NCBI GenBank assembly: GCA_015178975.1
Contig: WHVD01000049.1
Location: forward strand, 496,001-560,000
Direction of reading: 5' to 3'
Length of the DNA: 64,000 bases
Source: Hysterangium stoloniferum
Lineage: Eukaryota; Basidiomycota; Agaricomycetes; Hysterangiales; Hysterangiaceae
Every line of letters begins with the position of its first letter. Position 1 is the stretch's first letter. The position numbers were made by a program, and so were the translations under genes. Of this stretch, positions 37,492-48,207 are shown in pieces. Under the pieces are notes generated by a model that was not told the origin of the DNA, did not search any database, and saw only the letters and a program-made list of their open reading frames with translations.

Positions 37492-39041
37492 GATGAACCA
37501 AGATCATTCTCGATACTGCTTGCTTTAGCCTATTCCCTTGACAATTTACTCCCTAATCCCCTATCTAAATTTCGTTGGGTGTACCGCCGTTTATCTAACA
37601 ATATTTTTGTATTTTTGCATGGTTACAATCTGAATATCAACTGACTAAGTTTACCTCAACTAAGAATACTCTGACTTGGCTCACTTTAAAAAGTCCTTCA
37701 CTTATCTGGTCTCCTTCAGGAATCCCCAATTACCAAACCTCACATCCTTGATCTCCTTGATCCTCTCCACTCCTGGTTCTTGCTTGTACCTGCTAGGTGT
37801 GAAGGTGTTGAAACCGAGGGGAACAGGGCAGAAGACCAGAAGGTCTGTACATACTTAACTGGGGGGCAGTTCTAGAACAAGTGGAACTTAGCTGCAACTT
37901 ATGTGTTGCACCCTCACATGAACTGTCTGGGTGCTCCAGTATTTTGGAAACAAGCAAGAAGTATGATTCAAAAAACATAACAAACACTTAGTTGATAACT
38001 GTGTTAGATTTCGAGCATCATCCAAGCTTATGTATGTCACTCTTCCAAGTTCCCTTTGTTCATTTGTCCATTGTTCCCCTTATTGCATATTTTAGTATTT
38101 CCACTGTTCCATTGTCTTCCCTTCCTAGTATTCTATTGTTCTTTTAGTTTATATATGTGGCTACATGCAAATAGAGCTCCCTGCGTGATTGTGAGGGTCT
38201 TCTGCTACCCGAGTACATGATAGAGACACACATATTTTAACAAACTGGAGGGCCATAGTCTAAGGTTGATGATGATTTGAGTCTCAGACTACCAAAGACT
38301 AGAGTACAAGACACAAACAGAATGGGGGAATGCATAAGTGTGAAGATCCATTCCTGGAGACTCCACAGAGTATTTCCTGGACATCATATCAGGTCCCAAA
38401 CTATCTTCCAGACTAGTATCAAGATCCAGAATCTACCAGAACCTGACTGTGAAGAGTCAAGTAATTAACCACTTGTGAGGTATCAGTATTATCTCATGAA
38501 ATTCTCTTAATTTTCTTCAAATTAATTAGTATTTTTTTGAATTTATTGTATTTTTATTATATTTTTATTGTGAAATCTAAGGCCTAGTTCCTTTTTAACT
38601 TTGCATAATAATAGCATATAGCTCATATAATGCTATTATATCTTATTTAATTTATTATATAATTTTTTAACTAATTATTTAGCTTTTATTTACTTAGTTA
38701 TTGCTTCCTGGCACATTGCCTTGCTCCTATGTGTGCATTTTTGGTGTCACGTGACCTGTTACTTAAGTCAACTTCAAAGGCTCAAGTCACTGGCATTTGC
38801 TTCCATCCTGGATCTTGGCCTCTGAACCTTTGAGTTCAGGCTTAGATTGGAACCCTTGTCTCAGACATGGGAGTCATAGGATAGAAAAGGGATAATAAAT
38901 TGTTGAACATGATATCATTACTTACATGATATCATTACTGACTCAGTAATGATATCATAGAATAATTAAATAGTTAAATAATTAGTTATCAAAATGTATA
39001 TAAGGAGGGCTAGAAATCCACAATAAAATAACTTATCAAAC
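37492..39041. other. Intergenic plus LTR debris and AT-rich sequence
   Basis: After the OYE 3' flank, 37800-37970 is a fragment of the same LTR debris seen at 17600 and 54900, with a variant shared module in reverse (near 37881-37917). 38255-38310 resembles 15980-16030. 38500-38760 is very AT-rich. Near 38910-38960 the word ATGATATCATTACT recurs with its inverse (AGTAATGATATCAT), a small palindromic block. No gene recognised. Confidence 0.5.
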
Positions 39042-40268
39042 TGTTAAGAACAGAAAACTGACTAGTGTCAGTAGACTGGTGGGGACCCAATGGAAGGACT
39101 TGGCTTCAGCTTATATGCTGCACCCTCGCAAGTTACCATCAGGTGTCCTTAAATTTCAGGCAGGCAGAAACTAGTCCTATCGAGTAAACCTCTCGGTGAG
39201 TTACCAATCAGAAACTGAAGGATAAGTTGAGTGTCAGGTCGAAGGGTCGGAGACTGAGGGTGAGTGAGTGCAAGCAGAGGTGGAGAGCAGAATACTTAGA
39301 GTGAAACTATGAGAGATGTATACAAGTGTTCTGAGTCAATATTCTGATTGCTTTGTAGCTACATTACAGTTGGACTTAGATACTAGTTATTGGCATCTTG
39401 AAATACTAACTAAGGTAAGAGTGGGCATGTCCAATTAGTGACAAATAAACTTGACTAGAAACCAGAAGGTTACGATAAGATTGGAAGCCATGATTAACCA
39501 AGAGCAGAATTACGAGAAAAGGAAATAGTCCAAGGGCTACAAGTATATACGGGCATATGTGAAACATAGAGTAGAACAGATCATCATAATAAAAGGGGAC
39601 ATATCAAAGCATAACCAGATAGTATGATTATAACTTGACAGGGGCATAAATGGGGTTTGATTGCTGTGAAGGTATACATCAGTGTGAGGAGTATGCTTTT
39701 ACCACAGTTTCATTATGGTAAAACACTCCTTTTATTTTATTTATATTTTACACATTTTATTTATATTTTTCTATCCTTTATATTCTTCGAATATTGCACC
39801 ATTTTATTAGTTCGAAGCTTTGTGTATACTTGTGGGTGCACTCGGCACCAAATGACACTCAGACACACTTTTACCCAAGAACCACCACTCATAAGACATA
39901 AACTAGGTCTACTACAAGTGGTGATCAGGGTAACATGTCAGCTACCACATAGGTAGCAATATCTGAACTATCTAACACTTCTGGCCTCGAACTATAACAG
40001 TCGAGGCCTCCACTCGATCCATTGCACTCTTTGACTACTGCGTCATCTCGTGCTCTCTCTCTCACTTTCTCTTATATTGCACCAAATAGGTCAATATTCT
40101 TCCTTTCTACTCATTTCTTCGTATATAGAATGGTCAGAACTTCTACCACTCTTCACAATCAGTGTCAGTGTACTGACAGTTGCCAATATGATGACTTGAT
40201 TAATAACTTGAAATGTCAGCAGACCATAGTATCCTTGGGGACCATCAGGTTGTGACATGGTCATAACA
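39042..40268 (-). mobile_element. Solo LTR, reverse orientation, split by a nested LTR
   Basis: Reverse-strand member of the 15226/19231 family. On the plus strand it begins TGTTAAGAACAGAAAACTGAC and ends GGTCATAACA. Flanks CAAAC and CACAC match at four of five bases. Removing the nested insertion at 39683-40157 leaves about 750 bases, the family length. The shared module is at 39095-39128 in reverse. Confidence 0.85.
39683..40157 (+). mobile_element. Nested solo LTR of the chromovirus family, target duplication ATCAG
   Basis: 475 bases, TGTGAGGAGTATG to CTACCACTCTTCACA, flanked by ATCAG on both sides (39678-39682 and 40158-40162) inside the older LTR. Both ends match the LTR of the chromovirus at 44880 (reverse complement): TCTATATACGAAGAA and AGTGGTAGAAG there equal this element's 3' end. 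So this family inserted more than once here and after the host LTR was in place. Confidence 0.88.
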
Positions 40269-40930
40269 CACACACATATTTTACAGCACAGCTCAGAAGC
40301 TTATCTCATCATCCTAAAGACAATAATAGCCTTAGTTTGATATACTAACTGCAAGCACCTACACTTGCAGAATCTAGAACTCTTTGTCAGCACTCTTGAA
40401 CTTAGCTAATCATCTAAGTTTCCCAGCCTCACAGCTACCCCTTAGGCTTATTAAATACATAATAAACCTAATAAGTATCCTTACTGAAATCCCTGCCAAC
40501 ACGTAGATTATTCAAGGCCCATACCTAAGTTTATTGAATTAATCAAGTACAAGCACTCAATTAATCCAGTAAATTATTGTCTCTGTTAATAAATTATTTA
40601 ACACCTTGTTGAATATCTATCAATAGTTACAAATAAGCGTACAAGAAACCAAAGCTTTATATCAAGTCTCTGCCAAGTTACTGCACATATATTCAGTTTC
40701 CAGCCCCTATTCTCAAGGAATAGCTGTTTATTTGCTAAAAGAGTCATACACAGTTCTATTGAACCTTTCAATAATCAAAAATAAGCATTGATTTTAGTTG
40801 TTTAAGCTTAATAGTGCAACTAATTAATCTATCAGTATTTAAATTACGACCTTTGTTTATTTTATTGTTGAAGCTCTGTGACACTATGTATATGTAGCAT
40901 ATATTGAGCTATCTGAGAAAAACCCCTAAA
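40269..40930. other. AT-rich stretch, no gene recognised
   Basis: About 660 bases of AT-rich sequence with many TTAATTAA/ATTAAT-like words, between the split LTR and the 3' LTR of a gypsy remnant. No coding frame or repeat boundary seen. Confidence 0.5.
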
Positions 40931-41310
40931 TACATTACACAACTGCTCTCTATGCCAATGTTCTGACTTGCCTGGAACCTGTGGGTTCTGAGAATATGCA
41001 GGCAGCAAAAGACAAGTAGAAACTAAGTTGATTTTCTGATTGGATTGTATGTACCAATAACTACTGGACTATATATGTAGACTAGTAGATTATTGTACTA
41101 CTAACTTAGAGTACAATAAGACAATAAACCAGATGTCAAACAGATAGGGAAACACAGCAGTAGACTGAACCAGATGACAAACGAGCAAGGATGGATTGAG
41201 AACAAGGGGGTCTGGAATGTCCAGGCAGGGTCCGGTGTCATTTGTACAATATGGAGGGTTGGCATGTATAGAATGGGGTCCAGGTCCTGGCAGGTTTTCT
41301 GGTCATAACA
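40931..41310 (-). repeat. 3' LTR of the gypsy remnant, incomplete
   Basis: Starts TGTTATGACCAGAAAACC on the minus strand right after the purine tract. It resembles the start and middle of 16818-17476. The far end is not recognisable. Confidence 0.65.
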
Positions 41311-41469
41311 GTACCCTCCCTTTAAGGCCAAAGTCCCATGGAGGCCTTAGAGATTTTGGCAGTTACACTTATGTGTCAAGATGTCAGGTGATCTGGAAGG
41401 TAAGGTGAGGAGCCTATATAAAAAATTCAAAATATAAATTTTCTTCTTTCATACCCCCACATTGTCACT

Positions 41470-42455
41470 ATGGGACCACAACCAATGCCACAAAAAACAA
41501 CTACTGGCTCATCCACAGGTGCCACCTATCAGGCACCTCTCACAGCTGCTCAATTGCTTGAGCAGTGTGAAGAGCAACATCGCCAGTGGGAAGAGGTTGA
41601 GAAGAAGGCCAGGGAAGAAGAGGCTGAGTGGAGAGGGAGTACCAGGCAGCGGTGGCCATGGAGGAAGAGGTGGAGGAGAAAAGGAAGAGAGATGAGGAGG
41701 AGGTGGCCCAAAAAGCAGAGGGAGAAAAGGAGGTGGCATGAGTTGCTGTGGAGCATGCCAAGGCATCCACAGTGGCTGCAGGCAAAGTAAGTTATTTTTA
41801 TTTTATATTTGAAGCTTTATGCTGACCATCCCAATAGCACAAAGTGGCTGAAGTTGAGTTGGAGTCTGAGGGAGAACTGGGAAGCCCCCAAAAGGTAAGT
41901 GAACAATCCATGGAAAATCCTTGACTAATTTATGTTTGACAGAAGACTTGGAGGAATGGTCCAGCCCACCTGGAGACCAAGAATGATCCATGGTGCTCCA
42001 GTTGTAATGACCAGAATACTGAGTGTTACAGGAAGTCCAGTTGGGGCCCAGGATGGTGGCCTTGCACACACTTGAAGGCCAAGTGTTCCCTTGTGCAAGA
42101 TGCATCCTGGTCCAGGTCCTGGGAATTGGGAAGTCACATGGAGAAAATGGGAACCTTTGAGGAGGTACTGGGATGGATCCCCACAGGCATCAAGGCCCAA
42201 AATGTCTTGTTGCAGGAGGGCAACAATGTCAGAAAGACCTTGGTGGGCAGTTTTCAAGAGTTCCATGGACTCTTCCAGGAGTTCATGGAGAACTACAAGG
42301 GTTATGAATGGCCCGATGCCATGGAGGCTGGTCATTCCAAGGAGACTGGGGGGACTGAGGGTACCATGGGGTCCATGGAGCTGAAAGAGCTTTATGAAGA
42401 GTTTGTTGAGGCAGGGAAAAAGAAACCTAGCCTGCCTATTGAAATAGAAGACTAG
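41470..42455 (+). pseudogene. Antisense accessory gene of the gypsy remnant (coiled coil, Cys cluster)
   Basis: Runs opposite to the element that contains it. The first part encodes a Glu/Lys/Arg-rich, probably coiled-coil segment (QLLEQCEEQHRQWEEVEKK). Two short introns with clean signals (GTAAGT...AG) are visible near 41790-41833 and 41896-41940. The last part has a cysteine cluster (CSSCNDQNTEC and PCTHLKAKC) and ends acidic. Proteins of this build, a charged helix plus a Cys cluster like fungal Zn2Cys6, recur beside retroelements in mushroom genomes as far as I know. The function is unknown; RNA or DNA binding is a guess. The copy looks lightly broken. Confidence 0.5.
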
Positions 42456-42545
42456 AATTAATATATTTTTTCTAATACTTTAATGAAAAGTGTGAAAAAG
42501 TTAGGAATATCCACAGGATATCTGCCTAAGACAACAAGAGACAAA

Positions 42546-43640
42546 TCAAAAATATGTACAAGCAAGAGAGACATACATAGGGTGACAAGGAAAAGTGATA
42601 TGAATCTGAGATATGTATGTGGAAGCTGCAGGGTCCATGATACTTTTCAGCAAGCTTTTAGAAGGACAGGTAGTCAGGAAGGATTGAGCTTTAACAAAAA
42701 CATGGTCACCAATCTTAAATTTAGGTGGCAGAATCTGGTTCTTTTCCACTAAACATTGATATTGTTCTTGGATGGATGTTATCACTTTCCAGAGTTCTTG
42801 ATGGAGTTCATCGAGGTCTGTGACAAACTCTTGAGCATGAGTGGAAGCCAAGTTCTGTTCCGGGTGTACCATGATATTGGGATTATGACCCTTATTTGCA
42901 AAGAAAGGAGATACACCAGTAGTGGCTGAGGGTGCATTGTTGAATTCTCCAAGAGGTAACAGGGATTTCCAGTTGTCCTGTTGATAGTTGCAATATACAC
43001 AGGTATTGTTCCAGTGTCTGATTGACACACTCAGTTTGTCTGTCACCTTCCAGGTGATACCTGGATGTGAAGTGCAACTCCATGGCAAGGATTTCCTGAG
43101 GGATCTAAAGAAGTGAGATACAAATTCTGAGCCTCGGTTGGAAGTTACATGGGATGGAACTCCATCCTTGGAAAATATGTGGATAACAAATAGTTCCGCT
43201 AACTGCATGGATGTAATGGTGTCATGTGTGGGGATGAAAATACCTTGCTTGGAGAACCTGTCAAAAATGACTAGAATGGCGGAAAAGCCTTTAGAGTCTG
43301 GTAGGTGTTCAATGAGATCCATAGAAATGGAATTCCACAGGTATTCCACCAGGAGTTGTTTCAGAAGGCTGGATGGCTTGTGACACCATGATTTGGAGTG
43401 TAAACAAGTAATGCAAGATTTACAATCAGAGTACAGGCCAAGTAGATTCTCTGTGCAACATTGACAGAGTCTTGTTGAGCCCAAAATGTCCTGAGAGTGG
43501 ATGATCATGTTTGTACTAGAGGATCCTGAGGTAGAGACTGTCAGTCCAGTACATATATTTGATTGTCAAGTCTAATGAAACCATGCTGGTCTAGAGACCA
43601 CTGGGGTTGACCAGGCTCCACAGGGTTGTTGATATGTGCC
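42546..43640 (-). pseudogene. Gypsy integrase region
   Basis: Minus-strand integrase of a chromovirus-type gypsy element. Visible are the catalytic-core start NSISMDLIEHLPDSKGFSAI, the IFIPTHDTITSMQLAELF strand, a core segment around GVPSHVTSNRGSEF, and the C-terminal KFKIGDHVFVKAQ (GPY/F-like) stretch. The family joins cDNA to chromosomal DNA. The zinc-binding N-terminal part (HDHPLSGHFG-like) lies near 43500. Broken by a few interruptions. Confidence 0.75.
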
Positions 43641-43653
43641 TTGGTTACCAGGG

Positions 43654-44711
43654 TGTCAGGAACCGGAAAGCCCACCGACCCTGTCCTACATGCTCCCGAC
43701 CCTCTATATTGTATAGTTACAACCGGACTTCCCGACGGAGCCCACACGTCAACTTGTTTATGCCTGACACTCTGTACGCACCCCACCTGTCTGCACCTAA
43801 CCCTCTGTGTCTCATACACCAGTCCTCGGACTCCACCGGACTCCGGACTCCACTCTATGTACACCCGACACTCTGTGTCTTATGTACCAGTCACCGGACT
43901 CCGACTGGACTCCCGGAACCCCTCTAACAGAGCATAGAACCCCGCTCCTGTTATGACCTGTCTCTGCATCTCACACACCAGTCATCGGAAAACCCACCGG
44001 ACTCCACCGGACCTCCTGCACATCAAACCTGTCTATACCCGACACTATCTTGTGCACCAAGTCACCGGACTCCGACCGGACTTCCGGAACCCCTCTAACT
44101 GAGCCCTGCTCCAGTTATGGTTAAATGACCTGTCATGATTCGTTCTCTGCTCCTGTTCTGTTCCGTCCCTAATTCCCAATTTAGTATTTACTTGTTTCGT
44201 TTTATGTTTAATAGTTCTGCCTCTCATTAATACCGGATTTGGTATTATTACATTTCACAGTCTATATAAGTCTGCTATATTCATGTACTTAGAATCCAGT
44301 TTCAATCTCGAACTAGTTTTCCCCAAACAAGTTTGACCCTTGAACAAGCTTTCCCTCAATCCCAGTCTCTAGTCCTCTTGTCTGTCTGCACACTCGATTC
44401 CCGGAACTCCCACGGGAACTCCGGAATCTATATCTCCTTGCATGCATTCTGTCAGTCCGAAATATGGACGCCCGAATGAGTGTACAAGGGTGCAGCCTAT
44501 AAGCTGAAGCCAAGTCCATCTCAGTCATACCCATTCTCTGGTAACTATTCTGATACAACACTCCCTTGTACTACTAATATTCCCGGAAACTCCCCGGACC
44601 TATTACTTGGGGAGTCCATGGGACTATTACCTGGAAAGTGTGTGTTCAAAATATAGTTACCGGAGAAACCTCCGCGGGACTATCCGTGGAGCTTTGTTCG
44701 GGAACTTAACA
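43654..44711 (+). mobile_element. Solo LTR, 1058 bases, with target duplication CAGGG
   Basis: TGTCAGGAACCGG to GGGAACTTAACA, flanked by CAGGG at 43649-43653 and 44712-44716. Very similar along its length to 55156-56210. It is C/CCGGA-rich in its first half. The shared module lies at about 44485-44517. A lone LTR inside older gypsy sequence. Confidence 0.92.
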
Positions 44712-44879
44712 CAGGGGGTCTGTGGATAATGTGGTCAGAGACACAATAATGGTCCTGGTTTGACTGGGTAAGTTGTATGAAAATCAGTAATGATCTCTGT
44801 GGCATTCCCGAGTTCCATGGCCAACATCCAAGAAGTTTCTTCATCTGTGCCCTCGTAACCCACCCACTTGACCAAGTAG
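44712..44879 (-). pseudogene. Chromodomain fragment of a gypsy integrase
   Basis: Reads on the minus strand as a chromodomain tail (HYLVKWVGYEGTDEETSW, then TDFHTTYPVKPGP), the usual C-terminus of chromovirus integrases that directs insertion to marked chromatin. It sits on the wrong side of the integrase at 42546-43640, so it is either a rearranged piece of that copy or a piece of another one. Confidence 0.7.
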
Positions 44880-45510
44880 TGTGAAGAGTGGTAGAAGTTC
44901 TAACCATTCTATATACGAAGAATATCGACCGTTGAAGTACGATACCATGATGTATTGACTGTCTAAGTCTAATACGGACCGAACACGTATTGACTACTTA
45001 GTTCAATACGGTAGAGAGAAGTAGCTATCTAAAGTAAGGTAGATAGCTAGAACGAATAAGCAGAATCGACTGGTTAAGTGCGATTCTGGACAACTGCTCG
45101 AGTGCAAGTAGAGTAGTTAGAGAGTCGAATAATAGAGTAGCGTGGATGTAGTCCACGCGAGTTGAGATAGGGATTGAGTTTCGACTGATACAGTTCGAAA
45201 CTCAGTTTGAATGAGTAGCTAAAGCCCATCTGTGATGGTCGAGACGATACACCAATCACAGCTTACAGGACACTAACGGGTGTCTGGGTAAGTTGTGGTT
45301 GCGGTGTAAAAAGTGTCTGAGTTCTAAACTACGGGCGCTAGAATACATAAGTCTGGCATGTGTGCGCCCACAAGAGTCGATGTACCGCATACATAGGTCG
45401 TTGAACTAATTATAGATATAATGAAAGAGAGAAAATAGAAATAATAAAGGAAATATAGTAAGAGCACATCCGACTATATTTCCTGAGTGTATTTCGCCAT
45501 ACCTCTCACA
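44880..45510 (-). repeat. 3' LTR of the chromovirus
   Basis: On the minus strand it runs TGTGAGAGGTATGG to CTACCACTCTTCACA, so with TGTGA/TCACA inverted ends. Both ends match the nested solo LTR at 39683-40157. The middle of this copy has an extra stretch relative to that one. Confidence 0.85.
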
Positions 45511-45535
45511 GTGCCCCCCAGGTCGAAGAGCTATG

Positions 45536-46321
45536 TCAAAGAAGATGTCGAAGGACACTTGGAACTCCTCCCCATGCGTCCTGTGATGAACCCCCAAGGT
45601 GTAGGATAGCGTTGCCCCAGGCGAGATGCTTGGCATGAAAGGAAAGAGCAATGTCCTCCCGCCTCGAAGCGTCATTGGCGGATGTCAACCCATCCAGTTT
45701 TTGGATCGACGAGACCCAACGACCGTAGGCCTTCTGGCGCATTTGAATTATGGTGCGAACGCAATCAGCAGAAGCGTCAGTTATACGGGCAAGGAGAGGG
45801 GGTCGAGGGTGTAGTGATGGCGGGGTAGGAGTGATGAGCGGTGTGGAGCTCATGTCTCCCTCAGAGGGGATTCCTCTCGAAGTGTCCGAATCCGGCAACA
45901 GTTGCTCCAACAAGTCAATGAGGTCCACTGCAGAGTGGGTTGGTGTGTGGTCAGGAAGAACACAAGAGGAGTTGACAAGTAAGGACCGAAACATGGAAAG
46001 TTCCACCCATTCTATATCCTCCGCTAAACGCAGCTGTTCCTTAGGGTCGTTGACGCATAAATAAAATGCGCTCATGCGGTCCGACAAAGTGAGAGACCCA
46101 CTATACCCCTGGATATGCCCTTTAAGAAGGGGGTGCCGCAGGGTTGGTCCCAGTCGCATTAATGTGCATCCCACAGTGAAGATGTCAGAGGGGTAATTAA
46201 TAGACACGCGCATCCAACTTGACTGGAAGGGACGGGAGGGGCCAGCCGTATCCTCAGAGTGGAGGGGAGAGGACGGCTGTGGCGGGGGGCTGCGAATGGG
46301 GTGGGTCGAGGGGGGGTCCAT
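45536..46321 (-). CDS. Chromovirus accessory ORF 3, unknown
   Basis: A 261-residue open frame, last of three extra frames between integrase and the 3' LTR. A Pro/Ser-rich start (MDPPSTHPIRSPPPQPSS) is followed by a mixed, probably helical body (IFTVGCTLMRLGPTLRH, DRMSAFYLCVNDPKEQLRLA, ADCVRTIIQMRQKAYGRWV). No membrane segment, so not an envelope protein by appearance. Short linkers separate it from its upstream partner. Function unknown. Confidence 0.6.
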   Translation of the reverse strand: MDPPSTHPIRSPPPQPSSPLHSEDTAGPSRPFQSSWMRVSINYPSDIFTVGCTLMRLGPTLRHPLLKGHIQGYSGSLTLSDRMSAFYLCVNDPKEQLRLAEDIEWVELSMFRSLLVNSSCVLPDHTPTHSAVDLIDLLEQLLPDSDTSRGIPSEGDMSSTPLITPTPPSLHPRPPLLARITDASADCVRTIIQMRQKAYGRWVSSIQKLDGLTSANDASRREDIALSFHAKHLAWGNAILHLGGSSQDAWGGVPSVLRHLL

Positions 46322-46348
46322 GACAAGGGGCTCGTCGGCCTGAGTTCT

Positions 46349-47185
46349 TCATTTCCCTTTTGCTTTTTCGCTTAAGGGGGGAGGCTCCTCGAAGGCTTCC
46401 ATTGCTGGGGGGGGTTCCTTGGAGACGTCTATGGCTGAGAGAGGCGCTTCGAGGACTTCCTCCATAGGCATTTTGAGAACTTCCGGGATAGGGTGATCAA
46501 CATCCATTAATGTATTGTTAGGATGCTGAATGGGACTTCCCAGAGAAACGCAAGGGGAGTAGGGAGAGGCGGGCGGTGGACTCCGCGGTGTCAAGGAAGT
46601 GAGGGGAATGTTAGACACCGCAGGGACCAAAGACGTCAAAGTAGAGTGGGAGGCGATGAGAGGGTCAGGTAACGTGCGGAGGGGTGAGATTGGCTGCGGT
46701 GCTGGAGGAGGCTTGGGTATGGATGAGGACGGTGATATAAGACAATGTCCTGCGAAGGGGAGGGGTAGTGGTATAGGGGGAAGAGAAGGCAGCTCGGAGG
46801 ATGGTACAAGACTTCCCGGTAGCTCTGAAAAGGGTGTAAAGTGCTGTAATGTGGGTACGGAAGAGACTGGCGGAGGTGGAGGGAGATGAGAGGAAGTGGA
46901 TGGGATTGCAGAGTCTGCTGGACGATACCCTCTCCAAACTCTGATGGAAGTTGGTAGCTTTCGTCGTTGGTTAGGATCACTCGTGAAGAAGTGAATGTTG
47001 TCAGGGAGTAGGAAACCTTCATGGCAGTCAGCACCGAGGTACTTGCTGTCGTAGGTGGGGTAGCGATATTGGTCGTCCTCCGAGTCAGATGAAAGATCAC
47101 TGGGCCCCATCCAGTAGGTCCGTTCCTGAGGTCCACGGTGTGAAGGGGGTCTGGGAGGTAATGCAACTCCATCTCCACGTCGCAA
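46349..47185 (-). CDS. Chromovirus accessory ORF 2, Pro/Ser-rich
   Basis: A 278-residue open frame. It begins basic and acidic (GPSDLSSDSEDDQYRYPTYD), then has a short globular-looking piece (FFTSDPNQRRKLPTSIRVWR) and a long disordered Pro/Ser/Leu-rich remainder ending in KAKGK. No known domain, signal peptide or membrane segment. Found between ORF 1 and ORF 3 with very short gaps, so the three may be expressed from one transcript or by splicing. Confidence 0.55.
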   Translation of the reverse strand: MRRGDGVALPPRPPSHRGPQERTYWMGPSDLSSDSEDDQYRYPTYDSKYLGADCHEGFLLPDNIHFFTSDPNQRRKLPTSIRVWRGYRPADSAIPSTSSHLPPPPPVSSVPTLQHFTPFSELPGSLVPSSELPSLPPIPLPLPFAGHCLISPSSSIPKPPPAPQPISPLRTLPDPLIASHSTLTSLVPAVSNIPLTSLTPRSPPPASPYSPCVSLGSPIQHPNNTLMDVDHPIPEVLKMPMEEVLEAPLSAIDVSKEPPPAMEAFEEPPPLSEKAKGK

Positions 47186-47209
47186 TGCAATGCTTTGTAA
47201 TTTGATCCT

Positions 47210-48010
47210 TCATACTTTGTCCCAATCGTAGAAGGTGACTCCATCTTTTACTTTCCTACTTTTTTGGCCTACACTCCAAACACATGGCGTGCCCCCGTCG
47301 CTGCAATCTGTTTCAGCAAAATCCGTCCATTTATGACCCGAAGGGGGAGCGATGATTGAAGGATTATCATGCCCTTCCATTTTCCTCCATTCCTGCCGTG
47401 TCCGCTTTGAAGGGACATTATCCCTAGCCCCCATCCTCCGCTGTCCTTCCAAGTACTCCTCTCTCCTCTTCCATTTAAGCATTTTCAATTCCTCCTGAAC
47501 CTGTTCGGAGAAGGCCTCAGACTGCTGTTTCTTTCTGATCTCCTCTTCGGTAGAAGGGAAAATACTACGAGAAGGTGGTGGGGTTTCGCTCCATGTTCCC
47601 GAGGGAGCCCCCCAAGTATTAGAGGACCATGGTGCAGCTTTTGAAACGGAGTCCGTCCGTGTAGGATTCGTGGACGATGAGGTCTCCCCCATGTGCTTGA
47701 CAGTTTCTGTTCGAGGTGATGGGGCAGAAGGAACTGTAGTTTGAGGTCGAGGTATTCTTTTAAAATTGGGAAATCGGGGTCTGGGAAGAGGAGCGTATGG
47801 AGTAAAGGCGGTTCCGTTCCCCGAGTTGGTGGACATTCCCACGATGTCGCCCTGCGCAGCAGAGGGTATTGGCAAAGGCGTTCCAGAATTACTCGTGGAG
47901 TGCTCGACTTGTTCAGTGTGAGATGGCGTGGTAGAGGTATTAATAGGTTGAGGTCGCGGTATTCTTTTGAAGTTGGGGAACTTGGGTTTGGGTTGTTGCT
48001 CCTGCGACAT
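47210..48010 (-). CDS. Chromovirus accessory ORF 1, repeated KFPNFKRIPRPQ motif
   Basis: A 266-residue open frame just after the integrase chromodomain. The motif PNFKRIPRPQ occurs twice (about residues 12 and 82), each time inside a basic, Pro-rich context. A charged helix (EEEIRKKQQSEAFSEQVQEE) follows in the second half. The product is very polar, with no membrane segment. The repeated basic motif could bind nucleic acid or be a sorting signal; neither is shown. Function unknown. Confidence 0.6.
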   Translation of the reverse strand: MSQEQQPKPKFPNFKRIPRPQPINTSTTPSHTEQVEHSTSNSGTPLPIPSAAQGDIVGMSTNSGNGTAFTPYAPLPRPRFPNFKRIPRPQTTVPSAPSPRTETVKHMGETSSSTNPTRTDSVSKAAPWSSNTWGAPSGTWSETPPPSRSIFPSTEEEIRKKQQSEAFSEQVQEELKMLKWKRREEYLEGQRRMGARDNVPSKRTRQEWRKMEGHDNPSIIAPPSGHKWTDFAETDCSDGGTPCVWSVGQKSRKVKDGVTFYDWDKV

Positions 48011-48207
48011 AGTGTACTGATTAGAGAGGTTGACGTGCAGGGAAGAGATAGGGGGAATAAAATTTTCTTTAGTGAATTTACGTATTTTATATTAATTTCA
48101 AGCTCCGCTCGGTTATTGAAGTGAAAGGCCGAGGGGGAAGAAAGTAGGGGGGGGTAGAGCTAGAAATAGATAAACAGTGTTATCGTCGTAAGGATATGAA
48201 ATGATCA

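Larger units (their letters stand above)
40931..43653 (-). mobile_element. Gypsy element remnant (3' part) with an antisense accessory gene
   Basis: A minus-strand gypsy element. An LTR starting TGTTATGACC at 41310 (reading leftward, limit near 40931) is preceded by a purine tract (AAAGGGAGGG on the minus strand), so it is the 3' LTR. Upstream in the element's sense lie an accessory gene in the opposite orientation (41470-42455) and integrase sequence (42546-43640). The rest of pol and gag are not present here. Broken, with several interruptions; older than the LTR inserted at 43654. Confidence 0.75.

Noticed and set aside
45536-48010. Envelope gene of an errantivirus-like element
   Set aside because: The extra frames lack a signal peptide, transmembrane segment and furin-like site.
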